In this document: one piece after another, positions 19,860 through 28,934 of the stretch | How positions within the stretch are numbered: the stretch's first letter is position 1 | Layout of the letters: each line of letters opens with the position of its first letter | Source of the DNA: Candidatus Bathyarchaeota archaeon | GTDB lineage: Archaea; Thermoproteota; Bathyarchaeia; Bathyarchaeales; Bathycorpusculaceae | Length of the DNA stretch: 38,673 bases | Direction of reading: 5' to 3' | Assembly: GCA_018396955.1 (NCBI GenBank) | Contig: JAGTQI010000005.1 | Coordinates: 1 to 38,673 of the forward strand | Program-made: the position numbers and the translations under genes | Notes under the pieces: model-generated | Database searches by the model: none | What the model saw: the letters and a program-made list of their open reading frames with translations, nothing else | What the model was told of the DNA's origin: nothing

Positions 19860-22280
19860 GTGAAAGCCATGGAAGAGGCAAAAGTTGGAGTCTTCCTATC
19901 CGACTGCGGAGGACAAATAGCAAAAATCCTAGACTTCGAAGCCCTAACAAACTTTGTTAAGACTGTTCAAGGCGTAACCTTTGTCGCTAGAGCCAACGAG
20001 TTCTGGCGAGGCGAAGGCCTAAAAATCATAGTAGACGCCGTTAAGACTAAAAAGGTAAACCGCGTCGTCGTAGCAGAAGCAGTTCCAAAAATCAGCGAGG
20101 TAGCCATAGCAAAGGCTGTTGAAGAGGCTGGACTTAACCCGCATTTAGTTGAGGTTCTAGACCTAAAAGACCATTGTGCATTGCCCCACAGGGACACGCC
20201 TAAAGAGGCTACTGAAAAGGCTAAGGCGATGCTCTTAGCCGCCATTGAAAAGGCTAGGCTGCTAGAGCCAATTGAAAAGACAGAGTTTCCAGCCGTTAAA
20301 TCCGTCCTAGTTATTGGCGGCGGAATAGCTGGGATGCAAGCAGCTGAAGACCTAGCTGACATGGGCTTCCAAGTTCACTTAATAGAGAAGGAGCCCTTCC
20401 TGGGAGGTTTAGCCGCTAAAGCCGTTCGCTTTTTCCCAACAGACGACTGCGCCATATGCATCCAATCTCCAGCGACGGATCTGAAAACTGTGACCCAGAC
20501 ATCGAGGAAATGTGTTTACCGCTCTGGTTTTTCGGAGATTCCAAACCTAAACATTTTGACAAACGCCAAAGTCGTGAAGGTTGAGGGCGGCCCTGGAAAC
20601 TTCAAGGTGACTGTAGAACGAAAACCCCGCTATGTGGATGAGAAGAAATGTGTGGCATGCGACTTGTGCACAAGCGTCTGCCCGGTTGAAGTTCCAGACG
20701 AGTATAACGCCAAGCTCACTAAGCGGAAAGCCATTTACATAAACAAGCCGCTGGTTTACCCGCCAGCTTATGCCATAGACGCCAAAGTCTGCAAGTTCCA
20801 CGAATGCGCCAAATGCGTTGAAGTTTGTCCGACAAAAGCCGTTAATCTAGACCAGAAAACAGAGCATGTGACCCTTAATGTTGGCGGCATAATTGTGGCT
20901 ACAGGCTTCCGCGAGTATGACCCAAGCGTTATAAAAGAGTACCATTATGGCGAATATCCGGACGTGATAACGCATCTGGAGCTGGCAAGGATGCTGGACG
21001 CCTTCGGCCCAACAAACGGAGTGCCAGTAAGACCCTCAGATAGGAAACCGGCAAAACGCATAGTCTTCGTGCAGTGTGTAGGCTCAAGGGACAGGCGTTG
21101 GAACCCCTACTGTTCAAGTATTTGCTGTATGATTTCGCTGAAGCACGCCACACTAATTAAGGAGGCTTATCCAGACACGGACGTTACCATATGCTATATA
21201 GATATCCGCACAACTGGCAGAGAACATGAATACTATTATGAAAGAGCTCGGGAAATGGGTGTGAAATTCGTTAAGGGAAGACCATCCGAAATAATCCACG
21301 ATCCAGCCACAAACACTCTGATTGTGGAGGTTGAAGACGAGCTTTTAAGAAGGCTTATGGAGCTTGAGGCCGACTTGGTGGTTTTAGCCGCAGCCATGGT
21401 TCCATCCGAGGACACAAAGGAGCTGGCGCAAATCCTCGGAGTAGAACTGGACCAAGATGGCTTCTTTAAAGAGTATAACGCCAAGCTTAGGCCTACCGAA
21501 ACAAAGCGGAGAGGCATATTCATATGCGGAGGCGCCGTCTTCCCGAAGGACGCCCCTACAACCTCGCTTCATGCACATTCAGCAGCCGTTAAGGCAGCGA
21601 AATTCCTTATGAATGGCAAAATTACCAAAGACTTGAAAGTAGCCGTTGTAAATGAGGATTACTGTGGCAACTGCCAGTTCTGTCCAGTGACATGCCCATA
21701 TGGCGCCATTACCCTTGAGCCTAAAGGCGACGGCCACTTTGTGGCTAAGGTTTCTGAACTAATATGCGAAGGCTGCGGCGTCTGCGTTGGCACATGCCCA
21801 GTAGGCGCCATAGAACTCCGCCACCTCAAGCCAAGCCAAATATCCGCCCAGATGAAGGCGCTATTGTCTGTTAATGGTACTTCCAAGCCGCTTGTGCTGG
21901 CTTTCAGCTGTTCAGAATGCGGCCATGCAGCTGTAGACTCTTCCGGAATGGCTATGATGAGCTACCCTGCCAACGTCAGAGTCCTGCGGGTTCCATGCAC
22001 AGGCGTAATCCAAGTCCAGCACATACTTGAAGCTTTTAAGGCTGGAGCCCAAGGGGTCATGGTGGTTGGCTGCAAACCAGACGGGTGCCACTATGAGGTT
22101 GGAAGCCAAAAAGCCCAGAAGAAGGTTGAGATGGCAAAGATGCTGCTCCAAGCCTATGGCATAGAGCCCGAAAGACTCGAAATGTTCAACCTAGTCTTCA
22201 TAGAAGGCGACAAATTTGCAGAAGCAGCCAAAGCCATGACCGAAAGGGTGGAAAGGCTGGGCTTACTCCAACTCGCATAA
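19860..22280 (+). CDS. hdrA: HdrA with fused, cysteine-retaining C-terminal MvhD domain
   Basis: FAD GGGIAGMQAAEDLA, CVACDLCTSVCP, CHECAKCVEVCP, CGNCQFCPVTCP, CEGCGVCVGTCP, C-terminal FSCSECG...VPCTG...GCKPDGCHYE. Start taken at GTG 19860 after a GGAGG tract; track start 19740 overlaps mvhA. Confidence 0.92.
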   Translation: MKAMEEAKVGVFLSDCGGQIAKILDFEALTNFVKTVQGVTFVARANEFWRGEGLKIIVDAVKTKKVNRVVVAEAVPKISEVAIAKAVEEAGLNPHLVEVLDLKDHCALPHRDTPKEATEKAKAMLLAAIEKARLLEPIEKTEFPAVKSVLVIGGGIAGMQAAEDLADMGFQVHLIEKEPFLGGLAAKAVRFFPTDDCAICIQSPATDLKTVTQTSRKCVYRSGFSEIPNLNILTNAKVVKVEGGPGNFKVTVERKPRYVDEKKCVACDLCTSVCPVEVPDEYNAKLTKRKAIYINKPLVYPPAYAIDAKVCKFHECAKCVEVCPTKAVNLDQKTEHVTLNVGGIIVATGFREYDPSVIKEYHYGEYPDVITHLELARMLDAFGPTNGVPVRPSDRKPAKRIVFVQCVGSRDRRWNPYCSSICCMISLKHATLIKEAYPDTDVTICYIDIRTTGREHEYYYERAREMGVKFVKGRPSEIIHDPATNTLIVEVEDELLRRLMELEADLVVLAAAMVPSEDTKELAQILGVELDQDGFFKEYNAKLRPTETKRRGIFICGGAVFPKDAPTTSLHAHSAAVKAAKFLMNGKITKDLKVAVVNEDYCGNCQFCPVTCPYGAITLEPKGDGHFVAKVSELICEGCGVCVGTCPVGAIELRHLKPSQISAQMKALLSVNGTSKPLVLAFSCSECGHAAVDSSGMAMMSYPANVRVLRVPCTGVIQVQHILEAFKAGAQGVMVVGCKPDGCHYEVGSQKAQKKVEMAKMLLQAYGIEPERLEMFNLVFIEGDKFAEAAKAMTERVERLGLLQLA

Positions 22281-22307
22281 GAAGGAACAAAAATAGGAGA
22301 TGCCAAA

Positions 22308-22814
22308 ATGTCTGGAGAAAAACCCCTCGACTTCACAAAGGAGATAACCAGCAAGCTCGGCGGGGAAACAATAGCCCGCTGCTACCAGTGCGGAACATGC
22401 GCCAGCACATGCCCAGTCACCAGAACAACAGAACGCTACAACCCTCGCCAAATAATAAGGCTTGCTCTGCTAGGGCAAAGGGACGAAGTTCTAAAGGGCG
22501 ACTCCATATGGCTTTGCGCCTCATGTTACAACTGCCAAGAACGATGCCCCCAAAAAGTTGAGATCGCAGACGTAATATATGCTTTAAGAAACATAGCCAT
22601 CCGTGAAGGCAACATACCAGCCATATACACAGAATTCGCCAATGGACTCATGAGTGAAGGGCGCCTAGCCCCAATATCAAAATTCTTGGAAAAGAAAAGA
22701 GCCGACTACGGCTTACCACCACTGAAGCCGACTGGCGTGGAAGCCATTAAAAAGATTCTAGCGGCAACAGGCTTCGACAAAATCATGTTCAAAAAGGAGG
22801 GTACACCACAATGA
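22308..22814 (+). CDS. hdrC: Heterodisulfide reductase subunit C
   Basis: CYQCGTCASTCPVT and CASCYNCQERCPQKVEIADVIYALRNIA; 4-nt overlap with hdrB. Confidence 0.95.
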   Translation: MSGEKPLDFTKEITSKLGGETIARCYQCGTCASTCPVTRTTERYNPRQIIRLALLGQRDEVLKGDSIWLCASCYNCQERCPQKVEIADVIYALRNIAIREGNIPAIYTEFANGLMSEGRLAPISKFLEKKRADYGLPPLKPTGVEAIKKILAATGFDKIMFKKEGTPQ

Positions 22815-23686
22815 CAAGCTACGCCTTGTTTTTAGGTTGCACAATACCAGCCCGTCAGCCCCACTATGAACTCGCAGCAAGAAAAGCCCTAACAAGGCTT
22901 GGAATACAACTTGTGGACATGGAAGGCGCAACATGTTGCGCTCCGCCACCACTCCAATCCATAGACTTGGAAACAAGTTTGGCAATAGCCGCCTACAACA
23001 TCTGCCTAGCAGAAGAAGCCGACTTAAACATTGTCACGTTGTGCACCGGATGCTTCGAATCCCTAACAATTGCGAATCGCCTCCTAAAGGAAAAGCCGGA
23101 ACTACGCGAAAAAGTCAACAAGATTTTAGCTAATGCTGGTAAAGAGTTTAGAGGCACAAAAGAGGTTAGGCATTACTTACAAGTCTTAATGGACGACATA
23201 GGCATAGACCGCCTAAAACAAAGCATAGTCAAGCCCCTAAACAACCTTAAAGTAGCCGCCTTTTCCGGATGCCACCTCCTACGCCCAAGCGAGCTCCTAC
23301 GTTTCGACGACCCAGAACGCCCCCGCATATTCGACACTCTAATAGAGGCTTTAGGAGCCAAAAGCATACCATATAAGAATAAGCTGCGGTGCTGCGGGGG
23401 GCTCCTCAGAGGCTATGCAGATGACGTGGCACTAGCCATAGCAAGAGACAAAATTGTAAACGCCTACAACGCCGGAGCAGACTGCATATCAACCCTATGC
23501 CCCTTCTGCTTTTTAACCCTAGACCTTGGACAAATGCTAATAAAAGCAACCTACAAGGAAGAATACAACATGCCAATAATCCACTACGCCGAACTATTAA
23601 GCCTAAGCCTAGGGGTAGAGCCAAAAGAACTCGCACTAGATTTCCACAAGGTAAAAATAGACAGAGTTTTGGAAAAGATAGGCTGA
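22811..23686 (+). CDS. hdrB: Heterodisulfide reductase subunit B
   Basis: Two CCG domains: LGCTIPARQ...TCCAPPPL...LCTGC and SGCHLLRPSE...LRCCGG...LCPFC. Confidence 0.95.
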   Translation: MTSYALFLGCTIPARQPHYELAARKALTRLGIQLVDMEGATCCAPPPLQSIDLETSLAIAAYNICLAEEADLNIVTLCTGCFESLTIANRLLKEKPELREKVNKILANAGKEFRGTKEVRHYLQVLMDDIGIDRLKQSIVKPLNNLKVAAFSGCHLLRPSELLRFDDPERPRIFDTLIEALGAKSIPYKNKLRCCGGLLRGYADDVALAIARDKIVNAYNAGADCISTLCPFCFLTLDLGQMLIKATYKEEYNMPIIHYAELLSLSLGVEPKELALDFHKVKIDRVLEKIG

Positions 23687-23689
23687 AAC

Positions 23690-23730
23690 GTTTTCAACAA
23701 ACTTTTTCCAACAACTTTTTTCAATTTTTG
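23690..23730 (+). terminator. Candidate archaeal T-tract terminator after hdrB
   Basis: Three successive T runs: aactttttccaacaacttttttcaatttttg. Confidence 0.5.
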
Positions 23731-23783
23731 TTAGAAAGTGTTAAAAGCTTACGATATGGCATATGGTTTTGAGGATGCTCTGA

Positions 23784-23981
23784 ATGAAAATTACAGCCCT
23801 TAAAGAGCATAAATGCTTCTGCTGTGGCGGAGTTATCAAAAAAGGCGAGGAATGCTTTGTATTTATAGTGAATCCTGAAAACCCAAGTAAAAGTGAGTTT
23901 GACGTTATTTACACTTGTGCGAAATGTGCTGAAGAGGAGGCTTGTCGGCGGAGGATTAAACAGAAGGGCGTGGCTGTTTAA
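23784..23981 (+). CDS. Small zinc-binding protein, 65 aa
   Basis: CFCCGGVIKKGEECFVF...YTCAKCAEEEAC; CxxC pairs. Confidence 0.65.
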   Translation: MKITALKEHKCFCCGGVIKKGEECFVFIVNPENPSKSEFDVIYTCAKCAEEEACRRRIKQKGVAV

Positions 23982-23992
23982 CGCTTCACGCC

Positions 23993-24457
23993 TTAACTTC
24001 TATAGTCCACCGTTGTCTTTAGCTTTGGAATCTCAACTTCTAAAGCCTTATTATTGTTACACTTCATAATTATGTTTTCAACTTGCAACTCATGAAGTGG
24101 GAGGTTAAGTTTCCAACACGTGTTTTCTAGGCATATCTGTAAGCTATCATCAAACTTGTTAACTGTTACCCGCTGGTCCCTGCAGCGGCACTGCATTAAA
24201 ACCTTAACATAATTTTCATCTTCAAAAATGTCTATTAAGGGCTCTTCAATATGGGGCAGCGGAATAAAGTGTTTTGCAGTTGGACTTTTCTCAAACCTCT
24301 CCTCAATAACATACTTTTTCTTGATGAGCCTTTCCATGGGCTCTAAGGGGTTTTCTCCTTTAATCTCCTCTTCTTTAAGGCTTTCCACTAGTTTTTTAGC
24401 TAAAACTTTGCAGAAGACGTCTATATTCCTTAAAACTTCTTCAAAATCACCACTCAT
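23993..24457 (-). CDS. Hypothetical protein, 154 aa; C-terminal half has a weak Hsp20/GvpH-like beta-rich look
   Basis: Intact ORF; FEDENYVKVLMQCRCRDQRVTVNKFDDSLQICLENTCWKLNLPLHELQVENIIMKCNNNKALEVEIPK resembles an alpha-crystallin-type pattern. Confidence 0.6.
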   Translation of the reverse strand: MSGDFEEVLRNIDVFCKVLAKKLVESLKEEEIKGENPLEPMERLIKKKYVIEERFEKSPTAKHFIPLPHIEEPLIDIFEDENYVKVLMQCRCRDQRVTVNKFDDSLQICLENTCWKLNLPLHELQVENIIMKCNNNKALEVEIPKLKTTVDYRS

Positions 24458-24547
24458 GACGTCTTCCTCTAAAGTATTATTACATTTTAGCCTATTTAAC
24501 CTTGTTTATTCTAAGCATAGCCGAATTATGAATTATGCTTTTGAAAG

Positions 24548-25621
24548 CTATTTCTTTCCAATAGTCAAAGGCAGAGTTCTGACGTGCTTAACTGCCCGAA
24601 CAACATCGCCAACATACTTGCCCGGATCTTCTAGAGCTCTGTTTATGGCTATTTCAGCTATTGTGGCGCCTTTGTCGGCAATTTTGCTTAGGCACGATAG
24701 AATGGAACGAATGTAGGGGATTTCTGGAGCTTCCCTCATAAGCCTATTCGAGTCAACTTCAAGCACTTTTATCATCTCTAAAAGCTGGTTTGCAACCTTC
24801 AAATCCCTTGTGAAAATGCATTCAATAGATTTCTGAAGAATTGTCTGGGTCAGCTCACTTAAATGGAATATTCGGTCAACGACATCGTTGGGAATCCTAT
24901 TCCTATAAATCTCCATTTCAAGAACTTCTCTGGCCATGTCTTCAGAGTAATCCGCAACCAACTCTAAATACTGAAGTATAAGCCTGGCAGCCGGTATGAA
25001 AAGCACATCAACCATGCCAACTTCTTCAGCAATAGCCGGCTTCACTTGTGCAGAAAGAAGTAAACGCACTGCCAAATAATAGATTTTGTCCGCTTCGTCT
25101 TCTCTGGCTATTGCCTCCTCCACAATCTCATATTTTTTCTCCTTAAAGCCTTGCATTGCCTCAGAAAGTATTGTTGACGCTATGAGAGCAAGCCTCCGTA
25201 TGAGCATGTCAAGCTTAAACTTTGTAGAGTCTATGGAACACTGTAAAAGTATGCTTTTAGGGGTCTCCTCAAGAATGCCAAGCCCAATAAGCTTTTGAAC
25301 TATTCTCCGCACTTCATCCACGTGGTTTCTACTAATACGACTTGTGGAAATTACCCGTATAACATCTCGTCCAAGAATATAGCTTCCAACAATAATTCTT
25401 TCAAGCATTCCAGGCTCATCACATGCGTCAGCATTCACTATGTATTCCTCGGCCTCCTCTTTTTGGGCTATATGCCTCGGCATTATTTTTAGGGAGCCGT
25501 CCCTTTCAGGTATTATGAATAGTAGGTCTCTTGGTTTTATGCCGTGTTCTTTGATCCACTCGTTTGGTAGCGAAACTGTCATGGTTGAGTGGCCTACTCT
25601 TTGAACCTTTCTAATTTCCAA
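24548..25621 (-). CDS. AbrB-type DNA-binding domain fused to PhoU domains (archaeal phosphate uptake regulator)
   Basis: N-term MEIRKVQRVGHSTMTVSLPNEWIKEHGIKPRDLLFIIPERDGSLKIMPR (SpoVT/AbrB) then helical PhoU-like repeats. Confidence 0.85.
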   Translation of the reverse strand: MEIRKVQRVGHSTMTVSLPNEWIKEHGIKPRDLLFIIPERDGSLKIMPRHIAQKEEAEEYIVNADACDEPGMLERIIVGSYILGRDVIRVISTSRISRNHVDEVRRIVQKLIGLGILEETPKSILLQCSIDSTKFKLDMLIRRLALIASTILSEAMQGFKEKKYEIVEEAIAREDEADKIYYLAVRLLLSAQVKPAIAEEVGMVDVLFIPAARLILQYLELVADYSEDMAREVLEMEIYRNRIPNDVVDRIFHLSELTQTILQKSIECIFTRDLKVANQLLEMIKVLEVDSNRLMREAPEIPYIRSILSCLSKIADKGATIAEIAINRALEDPGKYVGDVVRAVKHVRTLPLTIGKK

Positions 25622-25747
25622 AGGTTTCCCTCTATTTATAGTATTTACTTTAGCACATTTATTTATTCTATATTTTCTATTTGCGTTAGATATATATTTT
25701 TCGCTTTGCTCTATATATCATGCAGATGTAAAGGAGGTTGATGTGAA

Positions 25748-26338
25748 ATGTCTGAATGGAAAACCGTAAGCATAAGACAAGAGCTGATAAAAGAGATTGA
25801 AAGACTCCTCAGGACAGGACGTTACAGGAGCATATCAGAATTTGTCTCAGAAGCCATAAGGCTACGCCTAGAAGAGCTAATGAGAGCTGAGGGAATTCCG
25901 CCGGCAAAACGTGAAATGCTTTTGGCAATACCAGAACAGCTGCTATACACGCCTAAGCATACATGGGCGCAAATAACCCCCGAAGGAAACATCCGTGTGG
26001 GTGTTTCAGACTACGCTCAAAGACACCTTAAAGGCATTGCCAACATAATAACTGAACCCGTTGGAAAGGAAATAGCGAAAATGGAGCCGTTCGGTGTGGC
26101 TGAGACCTGGATGTTTATGTTTGATTTATACGCGCCCGTAAGCGGCAAAATTGTTAAAGTTAACGAGCAGTTGAAGGATAAACCTTACCTAGTAAATGAG
26201 GATCCGTATGGCGAGGGCTGGATAATCGAAATTAAGCCCAAAAACTCTTTGACGCTTGAAGAGGAACTCAAAAGTCTTCTAAGCTCCAGGGAATACAACA
26301 AGTGGGTTAGCAAGCTTGAGGGGAGGCTCCGTGAATAG
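25748..26338 (+). CDS. Ribbon-helix-helix DNA-binding domain fused to GcvH-like (lipoyl-carrier fold) domain with lipoyl Lys replaced by Met
   Basis: KTVSIRQELIKEIERLLRTGRYRSISEFVSEAIRLRLEEL (RHH) plus YTPKHTWAQITPEGNIRVGVSDYAQRHL...VAETWMFMFDLYAPVSGKIVKVNEQLKDKPYLVNEDPYGEGWIIEIKP (GcvH). SD aaggaggttg upstream. Confidence 0.9.
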   Translation: MSEWKTVSIRQELIKEIERLLRTGRYRSISEFVSEAIRLRLEELMRAEGIPPAKREMLLAIPEQLLYTPKHTWAQITPEGNIRVGVSDYAQRHLKGIANIITEPVGKEIAKMEPFGVAETWMFMFDLYAPVSGKIVKVNEQLKDKPYLVNEDPYGEGWIIEIKPKNSLTLEEELKSLLSSREYNKWVSKLEGRLRE

Positions 26339-26458
26339 GCTTCAATTCCCCCCTTTTTCTCTTGGAATTTTTAAGTTATGTTTGTGTCAAGCTTGATTTA
26401 GGTGGCTTAATATATCGGGTTTAGCATTCAAATATCCTTCTAAGAAGGGCTGGTTAGC

Positions 26459-28177
26459 TTGACGGAAAAACTCCTACAAGAGGTTAGGAAATTTCCTCCT
26501 TGTCGAGCGGCATGTCCAGCACATGTCAACGTCCAAGCTTATGTGGCTCTCATTCAAAGAGGCAAGTTCAAGGAAGCCGTCGAAGTTATAAGGCGGGATA
26601 TGCCCTTTCCAGCCATCTGCGGAAGGGTTTGCTTCAGCCCATGTGAAGATGCATGTGCAAGAGTCAACCTTGATCAGGCGGTTGCCATACGCGCTTTGAA
26701 AAGGCTTGTGGCCGACATTGAACGTGAACAGGGAAGAGTTGTCGCAGAGCCCGTTCCAAAAAAGTACGGCGAAAAAATAGCAATAATAGGCGCTGGCCCA
26801 GCTGGATTAACAGCAGCTTATGAGCTTGCGAAGTTGGGCTATCCTGTTACTGTTTTTGAGCGGATGGATGAGCCTGGCGGCATGATGCGCTACTGCATAC
26901 CAGACTTCCGTTTAGAAAAATTTGTCGTTGCCAATGAAATCGCCTATATCAAGGACATTGGTGTTGAAATCAAAACTGGTGTCGAGTTCGGCAAGGACAT
27001 AACCATTAAAAGCCTTAAAGAGGATGGTTATAAGGCGATTTTCTTATCTATCGGCACACAATTGGGCATGAAATTAAATGTTCCCGGAGAAGACTTGGAG
27101 GGCGTAATAAACGCTGTTGACTTTTTAAGGGCAATAGCTCTGGAGAAGAAAATTACGGTTGGCGAAAGAGTAGCCGTTATCGGCGGCGGCAACACAGCCA
27201 TAGATGCTGCGAGGATGGCTAAAAAGCTCGGCGCTAAAGAGGTTATGATTCTTTATAGGCGGTCCCGCGAGGAGATGCCAGCGCTCCCACATGAAGTGGA
27301 GCTTGCCGAGAAGGATGGGATAAAGTTCTATTTCCTAGTGGCTCCAAAGCAGATTATAGGCGAGAATGGAAGGGTTAAGGCTGTTGAATGCTTAAGGATG
27401 CGCCTGGGCGAGCCTGACGAAAGCGGGAGAAGACGACCAATACCGATTGCCTTCTCGGAGCACCAGTACGAGGTAGACATGGTTATCCCAGCTCTTGGGC
27501 AAATTGTTGAAACATCTATTTTGCCGCCGGAACTTATAAGCAAGGAAAAGCGGGGACCACCGCTACAAGTGGACCCATTAACCCTTGAAACCAATGTTCC
27601 CGGGGTTTTCGCGGGTGGGGATGTTGCTACTGGTCCGGCGAGCATTATTGAGGCTGTTGGCGCCGGTAAACGTGCAGCCGTTTCAATACACCGTTATTTG
27701 AGGGGTGAGGATCTGAGGAAGGGCGTAGAAGAGGAGAAGATTGAGGAGACTACTTGGGTTAAGGATTGGCGGTTGCTGGAGAAAAAGGAGCGTAGATATG
27801 ATGCTCCGATAGAGAAACCCCACCTAAGCTTTGAAGAGGCAAAGGAATATCTTGAAAAGTTGAAGCGTCAAGCAAGGTTTGAGGCTTTTCGATGTCTTGG
27901 ATGTGGACCGTGTGCAGAGTGCCTTGCCAGCATGGACTTGTGTGAGGGCGACAAGGCTGTTGTTGATGAGGGCAAATGTGTAGGTTGCAACGTCTGCGCA
28001 GTCGTCTGCCCAGTGGGTGCCATCAAAAAGAACGAGAAGGGCGTAGCCCAAGTAAACGAAGACCTTTGCAAGGGCTGTGGACTATGTGCGGCGCGTTGCC
28101 CAGAGAGAGCTATAACTATGAAGAAGCTTTCCGACGAGCAGATCATAACAATGGTTTTAACAGCCTTGGAGAGGTGA
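26459..28177 (+). CDS. GltD/NfnB-like NAD(P)H oxidoreductase with C-terminal 2x[4Fe-4S] ferredoxin domain
   Basis: [58 protein letters not shown]-term CVGCNVCAVVCP, CKGCGLCAARCP. TTG start. Confidence 0.92.
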   Translation: MTEKLLQEVRKFPPCRAACPAHVNVQAYVALIQRGKFKEAVEVIRRDMPFPAICGRVCFSPCEDACARVNLDQAVAIRALKRLVADIEREQGRVVAEPVPKKYGEKIAIIGAGPAGLTAAYELAKLGYPVTVFERMDEPGGMMRYCIPDFRLEKFVVANEIAYIKDIGVEIKTGVEFGKDITIKSLKEDGYKAIFLSIGTQLGMKLNVPGEDLEGVINAVDFLRAIALEKKITVGERVAVIGGGNTAIDAARMAKKLGAKEVMILYRRSREEMPALPHEVELAEKDGIKFYFLVAPKQIIGENGRVKAVECLRMRLGEPDESGRRRPIPIAFSEHQYEVDMVIPALGQIVETSILPPELISKEKRGPPLQVDPLTLETNVPGVFAGGDVATGPASIIEAVGAGKRAAVSIHRYLRGEDLRKGVEEEKIEETTWVKDWRLLEKKERRYDAPIEKPHLSFEEAKEYLEKLKRQARFEAFRCLGCGPCAECLASMDLCEGDKAVVDEGKCVGCNVCAVVCPVGAIKKNEKGVAQVNEDLCKGCGLCAARCPERAITMKKLSDEQIITMVLTALER

Positions 28178-28178
28178 A

Positions 28179-28931
28179 ATGAAAATGGAGTCTTCTAATC
28201 CGCCAAAAATTGTTTGTTTCATGTGTAACTGGGCTTTCTGCGAGGAGGAGATGCGGGTTCCCTACAATGTCAATGTGATCCGCGTCATGTGTGTTGGAAG
28301 GATGGATCCCGCACTGGTTTTGGAAACTTTTGCCAATGGAGCTGAAGGCGTTTTGCTTGTTGGGTGTAAACCTCCGGACTGCCACTTTGTTGATGGAAAC
28401 CTCCACGCTGAACGTGCGGTCAAAATGTTAAAGAAGCTGCTGGCTTTGGCTGGGCTTGAGCCTGAAAGATTAAAGCTTCTGCTGGTATCACCATTAGAGG
28501 ACAAAGACTTCAGCCGCCACGCCAAAGGGTTCTCCGAAGAAGTTTGGAAGCTTGGAAACTCTCCATTAAGCAAGGAAGAAATTGTAGCTAATCTTATAGC
28601 GGCTAAGGAGGCGGCTTCAGCGTTTAGGCTTCGCGTCTTGCTGGGAAGAGAGGAAGAGCTGACCGAGTTTATGAATGCTTATGGTGAGAAAATACCGGAA
28701 GAAGAGTTTGACGCTTTGTTAGATGATATCGTTAGGGCTGAGTTCATCCGCTACAAAATCCACTACTTGACAAGGACTAAGCCCCGCTCTGTTAAGGAGT
28801 TAGCCCAAATCCTTGGGATAAAGCCTTCTGCTGTTTTGAGGCACATAACGAATATGCGGCGTAAGGGCATGATAGCCCTAGACCATGTGGAGGGTTACAC
28901 GCCATTGTATAAGGCTTTGGAGGTGCGATAA
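28179..28931 (+). CDS. MvhD-type [2Fe-2S] domain fused to C-terminal winged-HTH domain
   Basis: CFMCNWAFCEEE...RVMCVGRMD...VGCKPPDCHFVDGN then RYKIHYLTRTKPRSVKELAQILGIKPSAVLRHITNMRRKGMIALDHVEGYTPLYKAL. Confidence 0.88.
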   Translation: MKMESSNPPKIVCFMCNWAFCEEEMRVPYNVNVIRVMCVGRMDPALVLETFANGAEGVLLVGCKPPDCHFVDGNLHAERAVKMLKKLLALAGLEPERLKLLLVSPLEDKDFSRHAKGFSEEVWKLGNSPLSKEEIVANLIAAKEAASAFRLRVLLGREEELTEFMNAYGEKIPEEEFDALLDDIVRAEFIRYKIHYLTRTKPRSVKELAQILGIKPSAVLRHITNMRRKGMIALDHVEGYTPLYKALEVR

Positions 28932-28934
28932 GAG

